Source: Eubacteriales bacterium
Lineage (GTDB): Bacteria; Bacillota; Clostridia; Oscillospirales; Oscillospiraceae
Assembly (NCBI GenBank): GCA_030536515.1
Contig: JAUNPV010000010.1
Span: forward strand, 39,710 to 103,709
Direction of reading: 5' to 3'
DNA: 64,000 nt
Shown here: positions 32,614-44,798 of the stretch, piece by piece
Position numbering within the stretch: position 1 is the stretch's first letter
How the letters are laid out: each line of letters starts with the position of its first letter
The notes under the pieces: model-generated
Seen by the model: only the letters and a program-made list of their open reading frames with translations
The model's database searches: none
What the model was told of the DNA's origin: nothing
Translations under genes and position numbers: made by a program

Positions 32614-33660
32614 TTAGGCCTTCATGGCCCGCTTCCGGGCGATGTTGATGGGGCCTTCGCGCATATTGTTAATCCAGGCCAGGCTCTTGCCTGCGCCGTA
32701 GGCGGTGCAGGAGTCCGGGTCGTCGGCCAGGATGCAGGCGATGCCCGTCCGCTCCATCAGCAGCAGGTCCATGCCCCAAATCTGGCCGCAGCCGCCGGTG
32801 ATGGTGATGCCGTTTTCGGAGATGTCGGACACCAGCTCGGGGCTGGTCTGCTCCAGGACGGTGAGGACCTCGTCGGCAATCTGCCGGGCGGGGCGGCGGA
32901 GAATCTCATAGACCTCGGTGGAGGTCAGGGTCACCAGCTTGGGCATACCGGTTTTGAAGTCCCGGCCCTTGACGTTCATGCTCCGCTCCTCGTCCCGGGG
33001 GTAGACCTGGCCAATCTGAATTTTGATATTCTCGGCGGTCACCTGGCCGATAATCACGCCGTGCTGGCGGCGGACATAGCGGGCAATCATTTCGTCAAAA
33101 TAGTTACCGGCGATTTTCAGTGAGGAGGACACGGCCACGCCGTTCATGCTCAGCACCGCCACGTCGGTGGTGCCGCCGCCGATGTCCACCACCAGGTGGC
33201 CGCTGGCCCCCCGGATATCCAGCCCGGCTCCCAGTCCGGCGGCCAGAGGCTCCTCGATGAGGAACACACGGCGGGCACCGGCCTCGATGGCGGCGTTGAT
33301 GACGCTGCGCTCCTCCACCTCGGAAACGCCCGAGGGCACGGAGATGACCACCCTGGGCTTGGGGGTGAACAGGCCCGCCTTGGTGGCGGTTTTGAACATC
33401 TCCTGGAGCATTTTCACGGTCATTTCGTGGTCAAAGACAATGCCGTCCTTCAGCGGATGCATGGCCACCACGTTGCCGGGGGTACGGCCCAGCATATTCC
33501 GGGCGGCGGCGCCCACCTGCAAAATCTTGCCGGTGTTCTTATCCACCGCCACAACGGAGGGCTCCCGGACCACTAGGCCCTTGCCGTCGGCGTAGATCAG
33601 CACATTGGAGGTACCCAGGTCAACACCCAGGTCATTGGAAAACATGGAAAACATAGACAT
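32614..33660 (-). CDS. mreB: MreB/Mbl-family rod-shape actin homologue
   Basis: A 348-residue bacterial actin. Phosphate-1 motif DLGTSNVLIY is near residue 14, PHPLKDGIVFDHE is represented by MHPLKDGIVFDHEMT near 67, phosphate-2 VDIGGGTTDVAVLS near 160, the adenosine motif GITITGGCGQIWG near 288. It polymerises under the membrane and directs elongation by peptidoglycan synthases. It could be the Mbl or MreBH type; no mreC or mreD follows. It ends the recD2-comF-mreB cluster, 15 bases after comF. Confidence 0.93.
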   Translation of the reverse strand: MSMFSMFSNDLGVDLGTSNVLIYADGKGLVVREPSVVAVDKNTGKILQVGAAARNMLGRTPGNVVAMHPLKDGIVFDHEMTVKMLQEMFKTATKAGLFTPKPRVVISVPSGVSEVEERSVINAAIEAGARRVFLIEEPLAAGLGAGLDIRGASGHLVVDIGGGTTDVAVLSMNGVAVSSSLKIAGNYFDEMIARYVRRQHGVIIGQVTAENIKIQIGQVYPRDEERSMNVKGRDFKTGMPKLVTLTSTEVYEILRRPARQIADEVLTVLEQTSPELVSDISENGITITGGCGQIWGMDLLLMERTGIACILADDPDSCTAYGAGKSLAWINNMREGPINIARKRAMKA

Positions 33661-33675
33661 AGCAACACCTACTTG

Positions 33676-34326
33676 TTATTTTCGTGTGGCCGCCACAGCG
33701 GCACAGTGTATTTCTTTCGCCCCTGCCGTCTTCAGCATCCGGGCGCACTCTCCGGCGGTGGCCCCGGTGGTGAGGATGTCGTCCAGCAGGAGCACCCGCT
33801 TTCCGGCCACCTGCGCCGGGCGCATCACCCGATAAGCGCCCAGCACGTTGGCCCGCCGCTGGGCAAGGCCCCGGACCGAGGACTGGGGACGGTTGTGACG
33901 AATTTTCTTTAAGGTGGGCTCCGGGGTCATCCCCAGCTCCCTGCCTAAGGCCTTTGCCAGCAGCGCCACCTGGTCATAGCCCCGGGTCAGCCTCCGGCGG
34001 CGGCTGATGGGCACCCAGGTGAGCAGGTCGAAGCCCTCCGGGTGGAGCTTTTCCAGCTCCATGGCCAGCAGGCGGCCGTAGCTTTTGGCATAGCTTCCGG
34101 CCCCCCGGAACTTAAAGCGGAGCAGGCTCCGCCTTACGCTCCCTTCATAGTACCAGACAGCGGCAAAGCTGTCAAGAAATTGCGCACTTCTTTTACGATT
34201 TGGATACAAAGGCCCCTGAGTTCTGCACCAGGCGCACAGGTCCTGCTCCTGATTTTTCAGCAGCTTTCCGCACAGCACGCATTTGGGCGGAAACAGCAGC
34301 TGCATCAGCGCCCGCAACAGCCTCAT
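33676..34326 (-). CDS. comFC: ComF-family phosphoribosyltransferase-like protein
   Basis: 216 residues. An N-terminal zinc-finger-like part has two CxxC pairs (PPKCVLCGKLL and DLCAWC). The phosphoribosyltransferase-like domain follows, with VPISRRRRLTRGYDQ and the PRPP loop VLLLDDILTTGATA near residue 180. ComFC relatives function in DNA uptake during transformation and in single-strand DNA handling. Its start overlaps the recD2 stop (ATGA), coupling it to a DNA helicase. Confidence 0.92.
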   Translation of the reverse strand: MRLLRALMQLLFPPKCVLCGKLLKNQEQDLCAWCRTQGPLYPNRKRSAQFLDSFAAVWYYEGSVRRSLLRFKFRGAGSYAKSYGRLLAMELEKLHPEGFDLLTWVPISRRRRLTRGYDQVALLAKALGRELGMTPEPTLKKIRHNRPQSSVRGLAQRRANVLGAYRVMRPAQVAGKRVLLLDDILTTGATAGECARMLKTAGAKEIHCAAVAATRK

Positions 34327-36536
34327 GGGGTCTTCCCCTGGAGGCGGAGCTTGAGGCCGGTGTAGCGGCGGTTTCTTTTGGCGTTTTCCGTCATGGCCGC
34401 CACGGTCTCCTCCCGGCCCACGATAATCAGCAGCTCCCTGGCCCGGGTGATGGCGGTGTAGAGGATGCTGCGGCTGAGAAGGTAGGGCGAGCCGTTCCAG
34501 GCCGTGAGAATCACCGCCCGGTACTCGCTGCCCTGGCTTTTATGGACGGTCATGGCGTAGGCCAGCTCCAACAGCAGCAGCTGGGTGAAGTCGTAGTCCA
34601 CCAGCCGGTCGTCAAAGAGGACCGTCATGGTCTCGGCGCTCAAATCGATTTTCCGGACGGTGCCCACGTCGCCGTTGAACACGCCGGTGCCCACCGCAGA
34701 GCCGTCCTCCCTGCGCCACATGAGGTCGTAGTTGTTGTGAATCTGCATGACCCGGTCGCCCTCCCGGAACACTGTCTCGCCGTAGAGCTTCTCCTTTTTG
34801 TCCGGCGACGGCGGGTTTAAGGCGGCCTGGAGCATTTTGTTCAGGGCAACGGTGCCCACCCCTCCCTTCCGGGTGGGGGACAGGACCTGAATCTGGTCCG
34901 AGGGGATGCCCATTTTCCCCGGCAGCCGGGTGGCGCACAGGTCCCGGATGAGGGAGGTGAGGCCCTCCTCGTTGTACCTTCGCATAAAGAAGAAATCGCT
35001 GTCCACCTTTTTCAGCTCCGGCAGCACCCCCTGGTTCACCCGGTGGGCGTTCATCACGATGAGGCTCTGCTGGGCCTGGCGGAAAATCTCCGTCAGCCGC
35101 ACCGAGGGCAGCACCCCGCTTCTCAGCATATCGCTGAAAGGAAATCCCGGCCCCACCGGGGGCAGCTGGTCCGGGTCCCCCACCAGAATCACCCGCTTAT
35201 TGCCGGGAATGGCCCGGAGCAGGGCGTGGAGCAGCTGGATATCCACCATGGACATTTCGTCCACGATGATAACGTCGGCCTTCAGCGGGTTATCCTCGTC
35301 CCGGACAAAGAACATCTTGCCGGTGTTCTGGTCGATGGAGGCCTCCAGCAGCCGATGGATGGTGGAGGCCTCCTGGCCGGTGACCTCCGTCAGCCGCTTG
35401 GAGGCCCGGCCGGTGGGGGCCGCCAGCAGGCAGGACAGGCCCATCTGGTCCATCAGGGCCAGAATGCCGTTGAGAATGGTAGTCTTGCCGGTGCCGGGGC
35501 CGCCGGTGACCAGCAGCAGCCCGCAGGTGGCCGCCTCCCGGACCGCCTGCTTCTGCTGGGGAGAGTAGTGAAGGCCGGAGCCGCCGGCAATGCCCTCGAT
35601 GGTCTTTTCCAGATTTTTCGGCTCCGGAAACCGGGATTTTCCCAGGGCAAGCAGGCTCTGGGTGCAGTATTTCTCCGCCTCGTACAGCTGGGGCAGGTAG
35701 ATGACCGTGATGCCCGCCAGGGTGTCCCGGACCAGCCGCTCCCCTTCCAGCAGCCGCTCCACCGCCTGGGCCACGGCCTCGGCCTCCACGGACAGCAGCT
35801 GGGCGGTGGCAGCCAGGAGCTTGTCCTGGGGCAGGAAGCTGTGACCGGCGGTGAGGTTGTAGCTCAGCTCAAAAATCAGCCCCGCCTCCACCCGCCGGGG
35901 GTCGTCCCCCGCCACGCCCAGGTCGATGGCGAACCGGTCCACCGCCTCAAAGGGGGCTTCCAGCCCCTCGTCCATCAGCAGGTAGGGGTCGTCGTACAGC
36001 AGCTCCACGGTGCTGTCGCCGTAGAGCTTGTAGGTCCGCACCGCCAGCTCGGCGGGCAGGTGGTGCAGGGCAAAAAACTCCATCAGCTGCCGCAGGCCCA
36101 CCTGGAGCCGGAATTCATCGCCGATGATTTTGGCCCGGCTTTCGGAAATGCCGGGCACCTCCGCCAGCCGGTTCGGCTCCCGCTCCATGATGCGCAGGGT
36201 GTCGTCCCCAAACTTGTCCACAATCCGGGCGGCGGACTTGGGGCCGATGCCCTTGATGACCCGGCTGGACAAAAAGCTGAGAATTTCCGCGCTGGACTGG
36301 GGCATGAGCCGCTCCAGAAACTCCGCCTCGAACTGGCGGCCGTAGCTGGCGTGGGTGCTCCACTTGCCGGTGACCATCAGCCGCTCGCCCACGGTGGCCA
36401 GGGGGATGGTGCCCACCACGGTCACATTCTGGCCGCCGCCCACGTCCAGCCGCAGGACCGCATAGCCGTTTTCATAATTCTGATACACCACGGCGCTGAT
36501 GGCCCCCTGGATAATCTCCATTTCCTGTTCCGTCAA
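34323..36536 (-). CDS. recD2: RecD2-type ATP-dependent DNA helicase
   Basis: A 737-residue SF1B helicase of the RecBC-independent RecD2 class. An N-terminal OB-like domain and helix-hairpin-helix region (VIKGIGPKSAARIVDKFG near 95) precede the motor. Walker A GGPGTGKTTILNG lies near 345, DEMSMVDIQLLHALL (Walker B) near 425, VGDPDQLPPVGPG near 455 and AYAMTVHKSQGSEY near 675. The annotated start is a TTG with AGGGG 9 bases upstream; the ATG at 36521 is an alternative. Confidence 0.93.
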   Translation of the reverse strand: MTEQEMEIIQGAISAVVYQNYENGYAVLRLDVGGGQNVTVVGTIPLATVGERLMVTGKWSTHASYGRQFEAEFLERLMPQSSAEILSFLSSRVIKGIGPKSAARIVDKFGDDTLRIMEREPNRLAEVPGISESRAKIIGDEFRLQVGLRQLMEFFALHHLPAELAVRTYKLYGDSTVELLYDDPYLLMDEGLEAPFEAVDRFAIDLGVAGDDPRRVEAGLIFELSYNLTAGHSFLPQDKLLAATAQLLSVEAEAVAQAVERLLEGERLVRDTLAGITVIYLPQLYEAEKYCTQSLLALGKSRFPEPKNLEKTIEGIAGGSGLHYSPQQKQAVREAATCGLLLVTGGPGTGKTTILNGILALMDQMGLSCLLAAPTGRASKRLTEVTGQEASTIHRLLEASIDQNTGKMFFVRDEDNPLKADVIIVDEMSMVDIQLLHALLRAIPGNKRVILVGDPDQLPPVGPGFPFSDMLRSGVLPSVRLTEIFRQAQQSLIVMNAHRVNQGVLPELKKVDSDFFFMRRYNEEGLTSLIRDLCATRLPGKMGIPSDQIQVLSPTRKGGVGTVALNKMLQAALNPPSPDKKEKLYGETVFREGDRVMQIHNNYDLMWRREDGSAVGTGVFNGDVGTVRKIDLSAETMTVLFDDRLVDYDFTQLLLLELAYAMTVHKSQGSEYRAVILTAWNGSPYLLSRSILYTAITRARELLIIVGREETVAAMTENAKRNRRYTGLKLRLQGKTP

Positions 36537-36627
36537 GATTCTTCGCCCCTAATTTCCATATTTTTTATAGTATACTATAGATTTTCGGAAAAAGAAAGTC
36601 CCGCAGAGGGAATTTTTCAAAAAAGCT

Positions 36628-36791
36628 GGGGAAGCTCTGATTAAATCGGCAAGAGCTGACAGCGAGGGATTTTGTCCTGGGCGAAAGTATGAAAAACGGT
36701 GGAATACTGGATGTATTTCCCGTTTTTCATACTGCACGACCGGGGCAAAAGACCCGCTGCTCAGCCGCAGACGATTTATTCAGAGTTTCCC
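36628..36791. repeat. Near-complete palindrome of about 160 bp before the atp operon
   Basis: The outer arms GGGGAAGCTCTGATTAAATC and GATTTATTCAGAGTTTCCC are inverse with few mismatches. The centre has AGTATGAAAAACGG / CCGTTTTTCATACT (14 bp, perfect) and AATAC/GTATT inside it. It would fold as one long hairpin or cruciform. No ORF. Confidence 0.8.
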
Positions 36792-36893
36792 AGGTTTTAT
36801 CTGTTGATTATATGTTAAAGATATACAGGGCGGGGCTATGAATTTTGGAGAAAACTTCCAAAAATTTTGGGGCATATTCGTCAAATTACCCCA

Positions 36894-36922
36894 TTGCTTC
36901 TTGGCGGATTTTAGGCTATAAT
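36894..36922 (+). promoter_or_regulatory. Promoter of the ATP synthase operon
   Basis: TTGCTT (36894-36899), 17 bases, TATAAT (36917-36922), 52 bases before atpZ. Confidence 0.75.
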
Positions 36923-36973
36923 AATTCAGTAGATTTATACTTATTTTTATACCGATTGCGGTACGGAGGCGCT

Positions 36974-37231
36974 ATGAAGCTGCTGTCGCTGCTGATGTGG
37001 GTGGGGCAGTTTGGGTTTTCCATTCTGTTTCCCCTGTGTCTGTTTTTGATGATTGCCTATTGGCTCCAGGTAAAATTTGCCCTGGGAATGTGGATTTACG
37101 CCCTGTGCGGCGTAATTGGGCTGCTGACCAGCGTGTCCACGGTCCGCTCCTGCCTGCGCAGCCTCCGCAAGGCCGCCGACGAGGCGGCAGACAGCCCCGA
37201 GCCTCCTGTTTCCTTTAATAACCACGATTAG
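36974..37231 (+). CDS. atpZ: AtpZ/AtpI-like small membrane protein
   Basis: An 85-residue protein with two membrane helices (LLMWVGQFGFSILFPLCLFL and WIYALCGVIGLLTSVSTV). MWVGQFGFS and the position as first gene of the atp operon identify the AtpZ family. In Na+-translocating clostridial synthases AtpZ is thought to help ion supply or c-ring assembly. The start at 36974 follows ACGGAGGCGCT; a longer frame from 36845 would run through the promoter. A palindromic repeat separates it from atpI. Confidence 0.85.
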   Translation: MKLLSLLMWVGQFGFSILFPLCLFLMIAYWLQVKFALGMWIYALCGVIGLLTSVSTVRSCLRSLRKAADEAADSPEPPVSFNNHD

Positions 37232-37265
37232 CAATCCGTTTCCCTGTTTTCTGCGAAAACAGGAC

Positions 37266-37291
37266 GGCGGCCTGAGGGCAGGCCGCCCTAC
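37266..37291. repeat. Family A palindrome inside atp operon
   Basis: GGCGGCCTGAGGGCAGGCCG plus CCCTAC between atpZ and atpI. It would form a strong hairpin in the operon mRNA. Confidence 0.8.
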
Positions 37292-37317
37292 ACCATATCA
37301 AAGGTAAAGGACATTCT

Positions 37318-37788
37318 ATGAAATTACAGCCTGCATCCAAAAAAGAGGTCCGCCGCATCGCCCTGGGCGTTGCCGTGGGCGACTGCATTCTCATTCCCGG
37401 CCTGTGGCTTTTCAGCCAGTTCGGCATCGGCACCTTCCGCCTGCTGCCCATTTTGCTGGGAGCTCTGGGCGGCTCCCTGGTGGCGGTGGCCAACTTTGCC
37501 CTCATGTGCCTCACCGTTCAGAAGGCCGTGGACATCGAGGACAAAAAGCAGATGAAGGCCCGCATCCAGGTCAGCTACAATCTGCGGATGCTGTTCCAGG
37601 GCGCCTGGTGCGTCATCGCCCTGATTGTCAGGCCCATCCACGTCATTGCCGCCGTGGCCCCCCTGCTGTTCCCCACCCTTACCATTTACTATTTGCAGTC
37701 CAAGGGGAAGCTGGTGGAGCCCAGCGACCGAAAAAATCCCCCCCAGGAGCCGGAGGACGAGGACCATCTGGAGAGCTTCGAAGTCTGA
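37318..37788 (+). CDS. atpI: ATP synthase subunit I (AtpI)
   Basis: A 156-residue membrane protein with four hydrophobic segments: VAVGDCILIPGLWLFSQFG, LLPILLGALGGSLVAVANFALM, MLFQGAWCVIALIVRPIHV and VAPLLFPTLTIYYLQ. An acidic tail follows (PPQEPEDEDHLESFEV). The sequence pattern and position before atpB fit AtpI, proposed as a chaperone for c-ring assembly. AAGGTAAAGGACATTCT precedes the ATG. Confidence 0.8.
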   Translation: MKLQPASKKEVRRIALGVAVGDCILIPGLWLFSQFGIGTFRLLPILLGALGGSLVAVANFALMCLTVQKAVDIEDKKQMKARIQVSYNLRMLFQGAWCVIALIVRPIHVIAAVAPLLFPTLTIYYLQSKGKLVEPSDRKNPPQEPEDEDHLESFEV

Positions 37789-37812
37789 ATTCTATCTATG
37801 AGGTGAATCACT

Positions 37813-38691
37813 ATGGAAGTATCAATCAACGGTGCAAGAATCCTTGCCACATTTGAAAACGTTCCCCTCTTTGGAACCGTCCAAATCACCCAGACCCTGG
37901 TGGTCAGCTGTCTGGTGCTGGTGCTGGTCTCGGTGCTGTTCGCCTGGCTTGGCTCCGGGCTGACGGTCTCCGGCATCTCCCGGAAGCAGGCGGTGGCGGA
38001 GATGATTTACACCTCCCTGGTCAATTTCGTCCGGGGCAACATGGGCACCGGCTTCGACCACTACATCCCCTTGGTTGGCGCTATTTTCGTCACCAGCGTG
38101 GTCTCCAACCTGATTAGCCTGTTGGGCATCTGGAGCCCCACCGCCGATTTGATGACGGAGCTGGGCTGGGCACTGGTGGTCTTTGTGCTCATCACCTACC
38201 ACAAAATCAAAGCCAGCGGCATCGGAAGCTACTTAAAGGGCTTCCTGGACCCCATCCCCGTGCTGCTGCCCATCAACATCATGTCCGAGTGCTTCACCCC
38301 CGTGTCCATGGCCTGCCGTCACTTTGGCAACATTCTCTCCGGCACGGTCATCAGCGCCCTGGTCTACGCCGCCCTCACCGCTGCCAGCAGCGCCCTGTTC
38401 GGTCTGCTGGGCTCCAGCCTCATCGTTGCCATTGCCGTGACCCTCATCGGCACCGGCATGGCTGCCCTGGGCAGAAAAATGGGCAAAAAGTTCTGGTTCA
38501 TCCTGGGCATTATCCTAGGCATTCTGGGCGTTCTCGCTGTGATTACCAACCTGGGTGTCTACTACCCCTGGCTGACGGTGGGCATTCCCGCCATCCCCAG
38601 CCTGTACTTTGACTGGTTCGGCGGCTGCATCCAGGCCTTCATCTTCTGCACCCTGACCACCCTTTTCATCAAACAGGCCGCCGGCGACTAA
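37813..38691 (+). CDS. atpB: ATP synthase F0 subunit a
   Basis: A 292-residue subunit a, forming the ion half-channels beside the c-ring. The essential Arg is in CRHFGNILSGT (compare LRLFGN in many relatives) near residue 180, preceded by LPINIMSECFTPVSM. Six or so membrane helices are visible, and the gene order B-E-F is standard. The extended C-terminus has a last helix ending FCTLTTLFIKQAAGD. Confidence 0.95.
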   Translation: MEVSINGARILATFENVPLFGTVQITQTLVVSCLVLVLVSVLFAWLGSGLTVSGISRKQAVAEMIYTSLVNFVRGNMGTGFDHYIPLVGAIFVTSVVSNLISLLGIWSPTADLMTELGWALVVFVLITYHKIKASGIGSYLKGFLDPIPVLLPINIMSECFTPVSMACRHFGNILSGTVISALVYAALTAASSALFGLLGSSLIVAIAVTLIGTGMAALGRKMGKKFWFILGIILGILGVLAVITNLGVYYPWLTVGIPAIPSLYFDWFGGCIQAFIFCTLTTLFIKQAAGD

Positions 38692-38730
38692 GCCACCAGG
38701 CCATTTGAATAAATTAGTCATCAATTTTAG

Positions 38731-39021
<291 letters not shown>

Positions 39022-39072
39022 GACTCCGGCAAGTAATCCATTTTCAAAATTACGCCGGAAGGAGGCAACGCA

Positions 39073-39582
39073 ATGCAGACCCTTTACCAGTCCCTGGTGA
39101 CGGTCAACCCTGTAACTCTGATTGCAGCGATTCTGAACCTGTTTATCCAGCTGTATCTCTTCAAGAAGTTCTTCCTGGATAAGGTCAAGGCCGTGCTGGA
39201 CCAGCGCCGGGAAGCGGCGGACCGGGAAATCTCCGATGCCAAGGCCGCCCGGGCCGAGGCCGCCGAGATCAAGCGCACCTACGAGCAGAATATGCTCAAG
39301 GCCCGTGAAAAGGCCGACGATCTGATCCAGGGCGCTCAGAAAACCGCCACCATGCGCAGCGAGGAGATTATCTCCCAGGCCCAGCGCCAGGCTGCCCAGC
39401 TGAAGGCGAAGGCATCCTCCGACATCGAGATGGAGCGCAAAAAGGCCATCAACGATGCCAAGGACGAAATCTCCGGCCTGGCTATGGCCATTGCCGGCAA
39501 GGTTGTGGCCCGGGAGCTGACGCCGTCCGACCAGGAAGGCATGATTGACCGCTTTATTGAAGAATTGGGTGAGAACGTATGA
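39073..39582 (+). CDS. atpF: ATP synthase F0 subunit b
   Basis: A 169-residue peripheral-stalk subunit: one N-terminal membrane helix (PVTLIAAILNLFIQLYLFKKFF), then a long charged coiled coil (VLDQRREAADREISDAKAAR onward) typical of b. GGAAGGAGGCAACGCA precedes the start. Its stop overlaps the atpH start (ATGA). Confidence 0.95.
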   Translation: MQTLYQSLVTVNPVTLIAAILNLFIQLYLFKKFFLDKVKAVLDQRREAADREISDAKAARAEAAEIKRTYEQNMLKAREKADDLIQGAQKTATMRSEEIISQAQRQAAQLKAKASSDIEMERKKAINDAKDEISGLAMAIAGKVVARELTPSDQEGMIDRFIEELGENV

Positions 39583-40118
39583 CGGAGGTAGGCAGCATCT
39601 ACGGCCAGTCCATGTATGCGCTGGCCCTGGAGGAGGGCGTTACCGATGCCGTCCGCCAGCAGCTGCACACCCTGCAGCAAGCGTTCCACCAGGAGCCGGC
39701 CTTTATCCGCCTGCTCTGCACCCCCTCCCTTCCCAAGGCTGAGCGCTGCAAAATCCTGGATGACAGCTTCCGGGGCAGCGTCCATCCCTATCTTCTGAAT
39801 TTCTTGAAGATTCTCACTGAGAAGGGCTATATGCGCTATTTTTCCGACTGCTGTGATGCCTACACCGCCCTGTACGACCGGGACAACGGCATCATCCGTG
39901 TCACCGCCGTCACCGCCGTGGCCTTAAGCCAGGCCCAGAGCGACAAGCTCACCGGCAAGCTGGCTTCTGTCACCGGCAAGAAAATAGCCCTCCGCAACCG
40001 CATCGACCCCGCAGTCTTAGGCGGCATCCGCTTAGACTATGACGGTCAGCGACTGGACGACACCGTGTCCCACCGCTTGGACGCCGTCCGGGAACTGCTG
40101 AACAAAACCGTACTCTGA
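39579..40118 (+). CDS. atpH: ATP synthase F1 subunit delta
   Basis: A 179-residue delta subunit linking the b stalk to the alpha3beta3 head. The N-terminal YGQSMYALALEEG and helical bundle, and the C-terminal GKKIALRNRIDPAVLGGIRLDYDGQRLDDTV strand-turn motif, are characteristic. Translationally coupled to atpF. Confidence 0.95.
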   Translation: MTEVGSIYGQSMYALALEEGVTDAVRQQLHTLQQAFHQEPAFIRLLCTPSLPKAERCKILDDSFRGSVHPYLLNFLKILTEKGYMRYFSDCCDAYTALYDRDNGIIRVTAVTAVALSQAQSDKLTGKLASVTGKKIALRNRIDPAVLGGIRLDYDGQRLDDTVSHRLDAVRELLNKTVL

Positions 40119-41645
<1,527 letters not shown>

Positions 41646-41660
41646 GGAAGGAGGGTATCC

Positions 41661-44361
<2,701 letters not shown>

Positions 44362-44363
<2 letters not shown>

Positions 44364-44402
44364 ACAAACGCCTGTACCGTTGTGCGGTACAGGCGTTTGT
44401 TT
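44362..44402 (+). terminator. Terminator of the atp operon
   Basis: An 18-bp perfect stem (AAACAAACGCCTGTACCG and its complement) with a 5-base loop, overlapping the atpC stop. The right arm ends in GTTTGTTT. Confidence 0.9.
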
Positions 44403-44441
44403 ATGCGTAGGGACAGCCCTTGCGGCTGTCCGGGCAACCAG

Positions 44442-44601
44442 GCCGTAGGGCCCGGCATCCTTGACGGGCCGGTGCAGGGTGGCACGTCCGGGAGGCCGTG
44501 CCCTACGGGGTTGTGCAAATGAGCGAGGCGCCCCAATACCTTCCCCCGGGGGTACTCAGGGGTCGAACCCAGCGGCGGCGTGAGGGCACGCCGCCCTACG
44601 G
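44442..44601. repeat. Family D, C and A repeats in tandem
   Basis: A family D palindrome (CGTAGGGCCCGGCATCCTTG to GTGCCCTACGG, 44442-44509), a truncated C end (AATACCTTCCCCCGGGGGTA), and a variant A palindrome GGCGGCGTGAGGGCACGCCG (44575-44601) where both arms have changed. Confidence 0.8.
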
Positions 44602-44619
44602 TGGGTGCGGTGGAAAAAT

Positions 44620-44764
44620 GTGTCATTGCGAGGAGCCGCAGACTGGCGTGGCAATCCGTTCTCTTTTTCATTTTTCCTTTGGAAAAATGAACTGCTTGGT
44701 GCAGAGCACCAAGCAGAGGGGATGCGGATTGCCACGCCAGTGTGCGCACTGGCTCGCAATGACA
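44620..44764. repeat. Long family B palindrome
   Basis: Begins GTCATTGCGAGGAGCC and ends CTGGCTCGCAATGAC, with TTTTTCCTTTGGAAAAA and GCTTGGTGCAGAGCACCAAG hairpins. Reverse counterpart of 32327-32450. Confidence 0.8.
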
Positions 44765-44798
44765 TTACATAGTTTTAGACATTATAAACTACTGCACA

